This document shows positions 1 through 6,806 of a stretch of 19,334 bases of DNA, one piece after another. The stretch is from an uncultured bacterium (GTDB taxonomy: Bacteria; Actinomycetota; Coriobacteriia; Coriobacteriales; Coriobacteriaceae). The stretch is from the NCBI GenBank assembly GCA_905214905.1, contig CAJMNK010000041.1, positions 1 through 19,334 on the forward strand. The letters run 5' to 3'. Each line of letters opens with the position of its first letter. Position 1 is the stretch's first letter. Below the pieces are notes generated by a model that did no database searches, was not told the DNA's origin, and saw nothing but the letters and a program-made list of their open reading frames with translations. A program made the position numbers and the translations under genes.

Positions 1-95
1 GCCAAGCGCTTGACCAGGGGCACCGCGAGGAAGGTCGTGATAAAGGCCGCCGCTGCCACGCATAGGTACGGTATGTAGCTCGGGGATGAAGCCAT
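1..95 (-). CDS. Partial WecA/TagO/MraY-like sugar-phosphate transferase, N-terminus only
   Basis: Only the first 31 codons are inside the window; the gene runs off the left edge. The visible peptide begins MASSPSYIPYL, continues as a hydrophobic helix of about 20 residues and ends VPLVKRL. A first membrane helix followed by a PLVKRLA-type basic end is typical of polyprenyl-phosphate N-acetylhexosamine-1-phosphate transferases (WecA/TagO), which start cell-wall glycopolymer synthesis at the inner face of the membrane. I chose the ATG at 95-93. No clear Shine-Dalgarno is visible, and an in-frame TTG lies further upstream, so the start is uncertain. A weak -10-like TATTAT lies on the minus strand at 172-167. 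The family call rests on a single helix; any polytopic membrane protein is possible. Confidence 0.4.
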   Translation of the reverse strand, partial: MASSPSYIPYLCVAAAAFITTFLAVPLVKRL

Positions 96-329
96 GAATC
101 TAAAAACCGCCAAGCGTCGAAGGAAAAGGTCAGAAGAACGCCATGCGCAAAGGGCATAGCCGAACCATAATACTCGACCAAGGGGGGTGCATGTAATTGC
201 ACGCAGCGATAATCACGCGCTTACCAGATATTGGGATGTTGTCGATGGCTTGTCGGGATGCCGACGGGGATCCATATGGACCGTGATGGTGATTTTCGGC
301 AAAAGAAAACCACCCCCCACGTTACGAAA
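96..329. other. Intergenic stretch without a recognised gene
   Basis: No credible reading frame was found. It contains small inverted repeats: GTGCA/TGCAC around 198-213, GTCGG/CCGAC around 251-264, and an imperfect palindrome centred on CCATATGG near 275. On the minus strand it holds the region downstream of the putative 6S RNA, including a T-rich tract, and the leader of the partial membrane protein gene. Confidence 0.5.
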
Positions 330-492
330 ATGAACCCACCTAAAACAGGTGGGTGCCCTCATCGACTGTTCCAGCGTCCTTAACAACGAAGGATACCTGT
401 ACTAGGTACGACTGTGTGGGCTCCCTAAATAAACGCGACGGTTCACCCAGTTGCTCCGCGGGAGGCGGAATACCTACATCATAAAGCGGCAC
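325..492 (-). ncRNA. ssrS: Structured RNA, probable 6S RNA
   Basis: No protein frame fits, but the minus strand can fold into one long rod. GUGCC (492-488) pairs with GGCAC (357-353), followed inward by UUCC-GC with GC-U-GGAA. An inner ACUGGGU/ACCUAGU helix and a small UCCUU/AAGGA hairpin on the 3' side fit the central-bubble design of 6S RNA, which binds sigma-70 RNA polymerase in stationary phase. The 3' end is an 8-bp hairpin (334-341 with 347-354) followed by a weak T run, a plausible terminator. A candidate minus-strand promoter is TTGTAA (520-515), a 16-base gap, then GATAAA (498-493). Placing the RNA start after it would cut into the closing stem, so the 5' end is uncertain. The family call comes from shape and recalled sequence flavour, not a model search; an uncharacterised RNA is the alternative. 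Confidence 0.5.
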
Positions 493-508
493 TTTATCGA
501 TTCCAGTC

Positions 509-537
509 TTGACATTACAAAAATCGTGTCGGACGAT
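509..537 (+). promoter_or_regulatory. Candidate promoter for the radical SAM gene
   Basis: A perfect TTGACA (509-514) is followed after 17 bases by GACGAT (532-537), a poor -10. It lies about 85 bases before the gene start and overlaps the putative minus-strand promoter of the structured RNA, giving a divergent overlapping arrangement. The -10 is weak, so confidence is low. Confidence 0.3.
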
Positions 538-621
538 TACGGCGCCTTGGGGCTCGAGCCGTCTACGCGGCCTGGCCCTTTACGTTTGAGCTGCTGAATC
601 GTTGTTTTGGAGCATGTTTTT

Positions 622-1560
622 ATGCCGACGTCGTTGACCGAACTTTTTTCGCCCGCCTGCCATTTGTGTCCCCGCCGTTGCGGTGCGGCGCGCGATGAGG
701 GCGTGCGCGGCGTATGCGGTGCTAACGACACGCTCAGGGTGGCCCGCGCGGCGCTTCATATGTGGGAGGAGCCGCCTATCTCGGGCGAGGCCGGTTCGGG
801 CACGATCTTCTTTAGCGGCTGCTCGCTTAAATGTATCTACTGCCAGAACCACGAGATCTCGACCGGCAATTTTGGCCTTGAGATTTCGCCTGAGCGTCTG
901 GTCGAGATTATGCTGGAACTGCAGGACCAGGGAGCCAACAACATCAACCTGGTGACTGCGACGCATTATGCTCACCTGCTGCCGGCCGCGATTGCCGCAG
1001 CGAGGGAGCGCGGGCTGGACATCCCGATCGTTTACAACACGAGCGGCTATGAGCGGGCGAGTGCCGTAGCTGCCCTGGGTGACCTGGTCGATGTGTGGCT
1101 CACCGACTTTAAATATGCCGATGCCGGGCTTGCGCAGTCGCTTTCTCATATTAAGGATTACCCGCGCGTGGCCGTGTCGGGCCTGGCACAGATGGCGTGC
1201 GAGATCGAGCGCCGCGGGGGAGAGCTGGTGGACGAGGACGGGCTCATGAAGCGCGGTATCATCGTGCGCCACCTGGTGCTGCCGGGGCATGCGGACGATT
1301 CGTGCCGCGTGCTGGACCTGGTGTGGCAGACGGTGGGCGACGTGCCGATTTCGGTTATGAACCAGTACACGCCCAATGCACTCATGCGCGAGCAGGGCGG
1401 CGAGTTGGCCCGTGCCGTAACGCGCGAGGAGTACGAGCAGGTGCTCGACCATGCCGACGACCTGGGCTTTACGACGATGTTTTGGCAAGAGGGCGGCGCG
1501 GTAGACGAGAGCTTTACCCCGGCGTTTGACACCACCGGTGTTCTTACCAGCGCAAAGTAG
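622..1560 (+). CDS. PflX-like radical SAM protein (PFL-activase-related)
   Basis: This 312-residue protein belongs to the radical SAM superfamily. CSLKCIYC at about residues 67-74 is the CxxxCxxC motif that holds the 4Fe-4S cluster reducing S-adenosylmethionine. The N-terminus has four further cysteines, CHLCPRRCG (13-21) and VCG (32), typical of the PflX-type group (COG1313), which resembles pyruvate formate-lyase activases but whose substrate is not established. FFSGC and WEEPPISG match the family signature. I place the start at ATG 622, which has GGAG at 609-612 nine bases upstream. A TTG five codons earlier keeps the frame open but overlaps that Shine-Dalgarno. No glycyl-radical partner enzyme is adjacent, so the target cannot be deduced from context. 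A repeat and hairpin block follows the stop. Confidence 0.85.
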   Translation: MPTSLTELFSPACHLCPRRCGAARDEGVRGVCGANDTLRVARAALHMWEEPPISGEAGSGTIFFSGCSLKCIYCQNHEISTGNFGLEISPERLVEIMLELQDQGANNINLVTATHYAHLLPAAIAAARERGLDIPIVYNTSGYERASAVAALGDLVDVWLTDFKYADAGLAQSLSHIKDYPRVAVSGLAQMACEIERRGGELVDEDGLMKRGIIVRHLVLPGHADDSCRVLDLVWQTVGDVPISVMNQYTPNALMREQGGELARAVTREEYEQVLDHADDLGFTTMFWQEGGAVDESFTPAFDTTGVLTSAK

Positions 1561-1609
1561 CTCTGCTGAGTAGTCTTTTTGGGACGGGGCTTTTTTAGCC
1601 CCAGCAGAG
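1561..1609 (+). terminator. Nested hairpin terminator after the radical SAM gene
   Basis: Starting directly after the stop codon, CTCTGCTG (1561-1568) pairs perfectly with CAGCAGAG (1602-1609). Inside it GGGGCT (1586-1591) pairs with AGCCCC (1597-1602) around a T loop; the two helices share base 1602. There is no U tract after the outer stem, so termination may instead depend on the longer pairing with 1645-1675. Confidence 0.45.
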
Positions 1610-1675
1610 AGCGCACACGTTTTGGCCGATTAACGGCAGGGGCAGCTAAAAAGCCCCGTCCCAAAAAGACTACTC
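1568..1675. repeat. 31-bp near-perfect inverted repeat
   Basis: Arm 1568-1599 and arm 1645-1675 are reverse complements over about 31 bases, differing only in a run of six versus five T. The shared core is GGGACGGGGC flanked by T runs. Pairing of the arms competes with the local hairpin at 1561-1609. The second arm is bracketed by a 9-bp direct repeat, CGGCAGGGG, at 1634-1642 and 1677-1685. Confidence 0.85.
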
Positions 1676-1705
1676 TCGGCAGGGGTCGAGCCGGCATCTG
1701 AAAGT

Positions 1706-1734
1706 AGCTAAAATAGCCCCGCCCCAAAAAGACT
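1706..1734. repeat. Third, degenerate copy of the GGGACGGGGC repeat
   Basis: These bases are a direct copy of the arm at 1645-1675, with one extra base in the A run and GCCCC replacing GTCCC. It lies just upstream of the tRNA-Ala promoter. Three copies within 170 bases suggest local multiplication of a short intergenic repeat. Confidence 0.75.
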
Positions 1735-1746
1735 GGTTATTGGGCG

Positions 1747-1774
1747 TTGACAGTTGGCGAGCCGTAGGTAAAAT
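1747..1774 (+). promoter_or_regulatory. Promoter of tRNA-Ala
   Basis: A perfect TTGACA (1747-1752) is separated by 16 bases from TAAAAT (1769-1774), five of six consensus bases. Transcription would start near 1781, about seven bases before the mature tRNA. It is the best promoter in the window and could also feed the coding gene at 1925. Confidence 0.75.
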
Positions 1775-1787
1775 ATCGACTTGTCCT

Positions 1788-1860
1788 GGGGACGTAGCTC
1801 AGTTGGGAGAGCGCTGCCGTCGCATGGCAGAGGCCGAGGGTTCGACTCCCTTCGTCTCCA
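1788..1860 (+). tRNA. tRNA-Ala, anticodon CGC
   Basis: A complete cloverleaf of 73 bases. The acceptor stem GGGGACG (1788-1794) pairs with CGTCTCC (1853-1859) and includes the G3:U70 wobble that is the alanine identity signal. The anticodon stem CTGCC/GGCAG encloses the loop GTCGCAT, giving anticodon CGC for codon GCG. The T arm has TTCGACT. The discriminator is A1860 and CCA is not encoded. Confidence 0.95.
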
Positions 1861-1874
1861 CCCTTGGATTTGAT

Positions 1875-1906
1875 AAGCCGCTGACATTGTGTCGGCGGCT
1901 TTTTTT
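1875..1906 (+). terminator. Intrinsic terminator after tRNA-Ala
   Basis: An 11-bp stem (1875-1885 with 1891-1901, one G-U pair) with the loop ATTGT ends in seven T at 1900-1906. It lies 15 bases past the tRNA and only 19 bases before the next start codon, so reading of that gene needs partial read-through or a promoter I cannot see. Confidence 0.85.
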
Positions 1907-1924
1907 AAAAGAAAGGGCTGTACC

Positions 1925-2377
1925 ATGGCCGAGCTTGAGTCCCAACCATTGTCCGACGAGGAGCGCGCTGAGTTGGAAGAGCTCCGCGCTGAGAAGGCAC
2001 GCCGCGAGGCTCGGGAAGAGGCCCGTCGCGAGCGTGAGGAGCTGGCTGCCCTGCGTGCCGAGCGTGCGAAGGCCGAGGAGGTCGCCGCGAACGCCGCACC
2101 CGCACCGGCGCCCGCGCCCAAGCCCGCTGCCGCGAAGCCTGCACCTGCCGCGCCCAAACCTCAGCCTAAAAAGGCCGCTCGTTCCAAGTCCGTCGAGCCC
2201 AAGCCGAGCCGTGACGAGATGACCTTTGCCCAGCGCATGGTTACCTCCAAGGAGCCTACGGGCGAGAACGAGATCCCTGGCATGGCGCCGGCTCAAAAAA
2301 TCATCATTGTCCTTGCCCTCATCGCGTTTGTCATCTTTATGGGCTACACGATCCTGACCAGCATGGGCCTGCTCTAA
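1925..2377 (+). CDS. Small coiled-coil protein with C-terminal membrane anchor
   Basis: I do not recognise a named family. The 150-residue protein has three parts: a Glu/Arg/Ala-rich helical stretch (about 8-55) with the charge pattern of a coiled coil, an Ala-Pro-Lys linker (about 56-97) with repeated PAPAP and KPAP units, and a single hydrophobic helix (about 126-147) near the C-terminus. With no signal peptide this predicts a tail-anchored protein with its N-terminal region in the cytoplasm. The start ATG 1925 has AAAGGG at 1912-1917 seven bases upstream; an in-frame GTG at 1889 lies inside the tRNA terminator hairpin and is rejected. It shares the tRNA-Ala transcription unit unless it has its own promoter. 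A scaffolding or cell-envelope role is possible but unproven. Confidence 0.8.
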   Translation: MAELESQPLSDEERAELEELRAEKARREAREEARREREELAALRAERAKAEEVAANAAPAPAPAPKPAAAKPAPAAPKPQPKKAARSKSVEPKPSRDEMTFAQRMVTSKEPTGENEIPGMAPAQKIIIVLALIAFVIFMGYTILTSMGLL

Positions 2378-2461
2378 CCGATTTACATCGGGCGTCATGT
2401 CCGAACACTCTGCCCTTGTCCAACCCTCAACCTCTGCACAACGCATCCGAAAGGTCGCCCC

Positions 2462-3967
2462 ATGGCTTTGACCGATATCTCTCATCCCACCGACATCGCA
2501 ATGCTTACCGATCTGTACGAGCTCACTATGGCCCAGGGCCTGTGGGAGAGCGGCAAGGCCAATGAGCAGGGTTGTTTTACCGCGTTTTACCGCGACCATC
2601 CCTTTGGTAGCGCCTATGCCGTCATGTGCGGTACCGCCGAGCTGCCCGAGCTGGTCGAGAACCTGCGCTTTACGCCCGAGGACATCGACTACCTCGCCTC
2701 GCTCCAGGCCCCGGCCGGCGGCGCGATGTTCAAGCCTGAATTCCTCGACTACCTGCGCGATTTTCGTGCGCATGTAAACATCGACGCCGTCCCCGAGGGC
2801 GAGCTCGTCTTTCCGCGTGAGCCCATGGTGCGCGTTACCGGCCCCGCGCTGGAGTGCCAGCTGCTCGAGACGGCGCTGCTCAACATCGTCGGCTTCCAGA
2901 CGCTTGTCGCCACCAAGACGGCGCGCGTGGTGCTGGCGGCGGACGGCCGTCCCGTGGCCGAGTTTGGCCTGCGCCGCGCCCAGGGTCCCGATGGCGGCCT
3001 GGCCGTCGCGCGCGCGAGCTACGTTGCCGGCTGTTCCTCTACGTCCAATGTGCTCGCCGGCCGCCGCTACGGTATTCCCGTCTTTGGCACGCATGCGCAC
3101 AGCTGGGTGATGAGCTTCGATTCCGAGCTCGAGGCCTTCCGTGCCTTTGCCAAGTCGAGCCCCAAGAACTGTACGCTGCTCATCGACACCTACGATGTGC
3201 GCGAGGGCTGCGAGCATGCCATTACGGTTGCCAAGGAGATGGAGGCGGTGGGCGAGCGCCTGTCGGCTATTCGCATCGACTCGGGCGACCTCGCCAAGCT
3301 CTCCAAATATGTGCGTGGCCGTTTTGATGCCGAGGGCCTGCCCTATGTAGGGATCTCGGTTTCCAACGATCTGGACGAGTACACGATTCAGTCGCTGCTC
3401 GATCAGGGTGCGCCCATCGATAGCTTTGGTGTGGGTACCAAGCTCGCGACCTGCTACGACCAGCCGGCGCTTGGCGGTGTGTATAAGCTTTCCGCCCGCC
3501 GTGCGAGCGAGACGGATCCGTGGACGCCGGTGGTTAAGCTCTCCGAGCAGCCCTACAAGCGCACGATCCCGGGTGTGCAGCGCGTGCGCCGTTATTACGA
3601 CGGCTTTGGCGGCCCGATCTGCGACATGATCTATGACGAGGATCATCTGTCTGGGGAGGGCGCCGCGCGCGGTAATACCCTCGTGGCCGTGAACGATGCT
3701 GCGCTGGTGACCGATGTGTCCGAGCTCGAGTATCGCGAGCTGCTGGCGCCGATCGTGCGCGATGGCAGCGCCGTTGCCCCGCGCGAGAGCATTGAGGACG
3801 CACGCGAGCGTTGCACCTGGGCACTGGACCATCTGGATCCGGTCTACAAGCGCTTCCTGTACCCGCAGACTTATGTGGTGGGCATGGAGCAGGGCTTGGC
3901 ACAGGTGCGCGACGAGCTTGTGCGCAAGAACATGGCCGCGGCTTCTGCCTTTCCCTGGGCTCACTAA
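2462..3967 (+). CDS. pncB: Nicotinate phosphoribosyltransferase
   Basis: This enzyme joins nicotinate to phosphoribosyl pyrophosphate, with ATP hydrolysis, to form nicotinate mononucleotide, the entry step of the Preiss-Handler NAD salvage route in the cytoplasm. The 501-residue length fits the family. Visible motifs are LTDLYELTMAQG near the N-terminus, FGLRRAQG (about 169-176), GTHAHSW (about 209-215, containing the histidine phosphorylated during catalysis), RIDSGDL (about 271-277) and GVGTKL (about 323-328). ATG 2462 has an AAAGG Shine-Dalgarno seven bases upstream. The 84 bases before it hold only a small CCGAT/ATCGG hairpin and no clear promoter, so it may be read with the upstream gene. 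proB follows 79 bases downstream on the same strand. The frame is intact. Confidence 0.95.
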   Translation: MALTDISHPTDIAMLTDLYELTMAQGLWESGKANEQGCFTAFYRDHPFGSAYAVMCGTAELPELVENLRFTPEDIDYLASLQAPAGGAMFKPEFLDYLRDFRAHVNIDAVPEGELVFPREPMVRVTGPALECQLLETALLNIVGFQTLVATKTARVVLAADGRPVAEFGLRRAQGPDGGLAVARASYVAGCSSTSNVLAGRRYGIPVFGTHAHSWVMSFDSELEAFRAFAKSSPKNCTLLIDTYDVREGCEHAITVAKEMEAVGERLSAIRIDSGDLAKLSKYVRGRFDAEGLPYVGISVSNDLDEYTIQSLLDQGAPIDSFGVGTKLATCYDQPALGGVYKLSARRASETDPWTPVVKLSEQPYKRTIPGVQRVRRYYDGFGGPICDMIYDEDHLSGEGAARGNTLVAVNDAALVTDVSELEYRELLAPIVRDGSAVAPRESIEDARERCTWALDHLDPVYKRFLYPQTYVVGMEQGLAQVRDELVRKNMAAASAFPWAH

Positions 3968-4046
3968 TTCCTTGGGCGGTAGGGGCGAGTCACGCTTCCT
4001 TGGCCGCCAGCTCGGCCGTTCGCTGAACAGTTGATTGGTTTGACGT

Positions 4047-5174
4047 ATGACGACTTCTTATAAAACGATGGTGGTAAAGATCGGTTCGTCCACGGTGGTG
4101 GGCGCCGACGGCAAGGTCAACCGCGCCTTTATCGGCGGGCTTGCCGACCAGGCCGCAGCGCTGCGCGAGCTTGGCTGGCGCCTGATCGTGGTGAGCTCGG
4201 GCGCCATTGCCTGCGGCTATCCCGTGCTGGGCTTCGACCGTAAGCCGGTCGGCGACCTGCCGAGCCTGCAGGCCTGCGCCTCGGCCGGTCAGTGCATCAT
4301 CTCGTCGGCCTACGACGAGGAGTTCCATGCGCGCGACCTGCTCACCTCGCTCGTGTTGCTCACGCGTCACGACACGGCGCGCCGCACGTCCTACCTGCAC
4401 GCGCGCGACGCCCTGCTTCGCCTGGTGGAGCTCGGCGTGGTGCCGGTCGTCAACGAGAACGATACCGTCACCGTCGATGAGATCAAGTTTGGCGACAACG
4501 ACACGCTGGCGGCGCTTGTGAGCTGCCTGGTTTCTGCCGATCTGTGCGTGACGCTCTCGGACATCGATGGCCTCTACACCGCCAATCCGCATGAGGATCC
4601 GACGGCCGAGTTTATCCCGGTCGTGCATAAGATCGATGCCAAGATTATCGCCTCGGCGGGCGATTCTTCCACATCGGTGGGTACGGGCGGCATGATCACC
4701 AAGATTCGCGCGAGCCGCATTCTCATGACGGCGGGCATTCAAAGCGTGATTTGCTCGGGCGAGGAGCCCGATGCGCTCGTGCGTCTGGCCCGCGGCGAGA
4801 GCGTGGGTACGCTGTTCGATCCGCCGGCGGAGCGCCTGGACATTGCGCCGCGCAAGTTGTGGATTGCACTGGGCGACAAGGCGCACGGCTCGGTGACGGT
4901 CGATGACGGCGCCGCGAAGGCGCTGGTCAGCCGCGGATCGTCGCTGCTCGCGGTGGGTATTCGCGAGGTCGATGGCCAGTTTGCCGAGGGCGATGTGCTC
5001 GACGTGTGCGACCCGAGCGGCATGGTTGTCGCCCGTGGTATCGCCGAGGCCGATTCGGACGTGCTGGAGCTTGCCGCCGGCCGCCGCCAGGACCAGATTG
5101 CCAGCAACCGCCTGCTCGCAGACCTGGCCGAGAAGCCCGCGATCCATAGGGACAACTTGATAGTGTTTGCATAA
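4047..5174 (+). CDS. proB: Glutamate 5-kinase
   Basis: ProB phosphorylates glutamate to gamma-glutamyl phosphate, the first and normally proline-inhibited step of proline synthesis. The 375 residues comprise an amino acid kinase domain (about 1-260) and a C-terminal PUA domain (about 275-355), the full bacterial form. Motifs include VVKIGSST at the N-terminus, SSGAIACG (about 50-57), NENDTV (about 136), FGDNDTLAA (about 148-156) and GTGGMITKI (about 212-220). The start at ATG 4047 gives the usual N-terminus but has no strong Shine-Dalgarno. A terminator begins two bases after the stop, so proA is not simply co-transcribed. ProB and ProA are normally adjacent partners; here an opposite-strand peptidase gene lies between them. 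Confidence 0.95.
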   Translation: MTTSYKTMVVKIGSSTVVGADGKVNRAFIGGLADQAAALRELGWRLIVVSSGAIACGYPVLGFDRKPVGDLPSLQACASAGQCIISSAYDEEFHARDLLTSLVLLTRHDTARRTSYLHARDALLRLVELGVVPVVNENDTVTVDEIKFGDNDTLAALVSCLVSADLCVTLSDIDGLYTANPHEDPTAEFIPVVHKIDAKIIASAGDSSTSVGTGGMITKIRASRILMTAGIQSVICSGEEPDALVRLARGESVGTLFDPPAERLDIAPRKLWIALGDKAHGSVTVDDGAAKALVSRGSSLLAVGIREVDGQFAEGDVLDVCDPSGMVVARGIAEADSDVLELAAGRRQDQIASNRLLADLAEKPAIHRDNLIVFA

Positions 5175-5175
5175 A

Positions 5176-5226
5176 GAGAGGCAGCGCTGCGGCTCGTTTT
5201 GCCAGCAGTGCTGCCTCTCCTTTTCC
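5176..5226 (+). terminator. Intrinsic terminator after proB
   Basis: A 15-bp stem (5176-5190 with 5205-5219) with one G-U pair and a 14-base loop is followed by CTTTTCC. It starts two bases after the proB stop codon and separates proB from the convergent hydrolase. Confidence 0.9.
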
Positions 5227-5275
5227 GGCACTTGGGGACGTTCCTTATGTGCCGGCACTTTGGGACACTCCTTTG
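5225..5275. repeat. Two-unit tag-and-core intergenic repeat, tag CCGGCACTT
   Basis: Two imperfect tandem units of about 27 bases fill the gap between the convergent genes. Each begins with CCGGCACTT (5225-5233 and 5252-5260). The first continues GGGGACGTTCCTTA and the second TGGGACACTCCTTTG. The junction forms the perfect palindrome GTGCCGGCAC. The same two cores with a different tag occur at 11861-11910. Confidence 0.8.
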
Positions 5276-6694
5276 CTAGAAGATCTGGCGCAGGTCTCCG
5301 CGGTTGAGGGCTTCGTCGAAGAGGTGCTTGAACACCACGCTGCCGTGCAAGCCGTCGTGCTCGAACTCGTTGGTCACCCAGGCATGCGAGTTGCCCACGC
5401 GGCTGAGCGTATCGAGCTGCATGCCCGAGTCCACGTACATGTCATCGAAGTACACCGCGGCCTGCAGGGGCACCTCGTTGCACGCCAGGCGCTGCGGGTC
5501 ATAGATCTTGTCCCAGCTGGTGTCTTCCATAAGCAGATCCATCGCCGGCTTGAAGGGCTTAAGTTCGGGCATCTGCTCAAACATCCACGGGAACATGGCC
5601 TCGCCGGTAAACATGAGCGGTCGCGTGAGCGTGTCGAACTCGGCACGATGGGCCTTCTCTTCTGCCGCGGCCCAGCGAATGGGCATGGTGTCGCCGTCGG
5701 CGTAGATGAACTCCTGAAGCGTCCAGTACAGCGGATTCGTGCGCGTGTTGGTGCGCTCGAAGGCGCGCATCAAAAAGCTGTCAGATACCGAGGCGCCGCA
5801 GGCCAGCGTGCCGTCGCCGTCAACAAAAGCATGATCGATAATCCAATGCATGCGCTCAAAGCTCGGCTTCATGCCAAAGTCGCTGCCCATGAGCTGCAGG
5901 CGTTCGACCGTCATCGGCGAGCCGTCGGGTAGCACGGGCTTTTGCTCCTCGAGGGCATCTGCCAGGGCCGCCACGCGCTCGACGTCGGCGGGGTAGCGGT
6001 TGTAATACTGCTGCGTCTTGGCAGCCATGCGCGGGAAGGTGTGCGCGTAGACCTCGCTTGCGCTCGCCGGTACGTGGGGGATGCCGCCGCAGGTAAAGCT
6101 TGCCGCCACGCCCTCGGGGAAGAGCGACAGGTAGCTCAGCGTCAAAAAGCCGCCGTAGCTCTGCCCGAGCGTGACCCAGGGCCTGCCGCCAAAGCCCACC
6201 AGGCGCAGGTACTCAAAATCGCGCACGATGGAGCTGGCGAGGTGGCGCTTGAGGAAGTCCGCCTGCGAGCGGGCAGCATCGGAGCCGGCCGCCTCGGCGC
6301 GCTCGCCCAGTGCGGCAATCGTGCGCCCGTCTACACAGCTGCTGCGCCCGGTACCGCGCTGGTCGGGCAGCACGACGCGGAAATGCTTGACGGCCTCTTC
6401 GATCCAGCCATCGCTTGTGGGCGACAGCGGACGCGGGCTCTCGCCACCGGGGCCACCCTGCAAAAAGAGAAGGAGCGGCAGGTCGTCGTTGATGCGGTCG
6501 GGTGCGCAAACCACGCGGTAGAAGAGCTTGATGCTCTCGGGCGCACCGGCGATGGGTGTCGGTATAGCGCCGCGGCGCATGGTGCTGCCGACGGCCAGGA
6601 GCATCGGCTCCAGGCCGCGCCAGTCGAGGGGGACGTCGATGCTGTGGTCCTCGACATACAGGCCGGGGACGTGGTACGAAGTGATGAGGGCCAT
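5276..6694 (-). CDS. Proline iminopeptidase-like alpha/beta hydrolase (S33)
   Basis: This 472-residue alpha/beta hydrolase resembles the long form of prolyl aminopeptidase, which removes N-terminal proline from peptides in the cytoplasm. QGGPGGESP (79-87) corresponds to the HGGPG oxyanion-hole motif with Gln for His. DQRGTGRSS (111-119) follows, and GQSYGG (177-182) carries the nucleophile Ser179. The C-terminal EHDGLHG should hold the catalytic histidine, and the acid is probably in YFDDMYVD. No signal peptide is seen. I start at ATG 6694 because minus-strand GGAAG lies six bases upstream; a longer frame from 6775 has no such support. A -10-like TAGAAT is at minus 6738-6733. It is convergent with proB and divergent from proA, so it could supply proline by peptide turnover beside de novo synthesis. 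Exact substrate preference is inferred. Confidence 0.85.
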   Translation of the reverse strand: MALITSYHVPGLYVEDHSIDVPLDWRGLEPMLLAVGSTMRRGAIPTPIAGAPESIKLFYRVVCAPDRINDDLPLLLFLQGGPGGESPRPLSPTSDGWIEEAVKHFRVVLPDQRGTGRSSCVDGRTIAALGERAEAAGSDAARSQADFLKRHLASSIVRDFEYLRLVGFGGRPWVTLGQSYGGFLTLSYLSLFPEGVAASFTCGGIPHVPASASEVYAHTFPRMAAKTQQYYNRYPADVERVAALADALEEQKPVLPDGSPMTVERLQLMGSDFGMKPSFERMHWIIDHAFVDGDGTLACGASVSDSFLMRAFERTNTRTNPLYWTLQEFIYADGDTMPIRWAAAEEKAHRAEFDTLTRPLMFTGEAMFPWMFEQMPELKPFKPAMDLLMEDTSWDKIYDPQRLACNEVPLQAAVYFDDMYVDSGMQLDTLSRVGNSHAWVTNEFEHDGLHGSVVFKHLFDEALNRGDLRQIF

Positions 6695-6806
6695 GTGAGT
6701 CTTCCGTTCGTTGCGGTGTTTCGGGTTGACCAATTCTACCGCCGCGGGCGAGGCCATGCGCAAATCGGCTACCATGGTTGCAAACTTCTAGGAGAAAGGG
6801 CCGCCC

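Noticed and set aside
400..480. T-box leader for the minus strand, from GGGUGAACCGUCGCG
   Set aside because: The string only loosely resembles the T-box consensus AGGGUGGNACCGCG, and no aminoacyl-tRNA synthetase or amino acid gene follows on that strand.
1799..3964. 721-codon minus-strand frame antisense to pncB
   Set aside because: It has no recognisable domain and lies opposite a gene with clear motifs. Long antisense frames are a by-product of GC-rich third positions.
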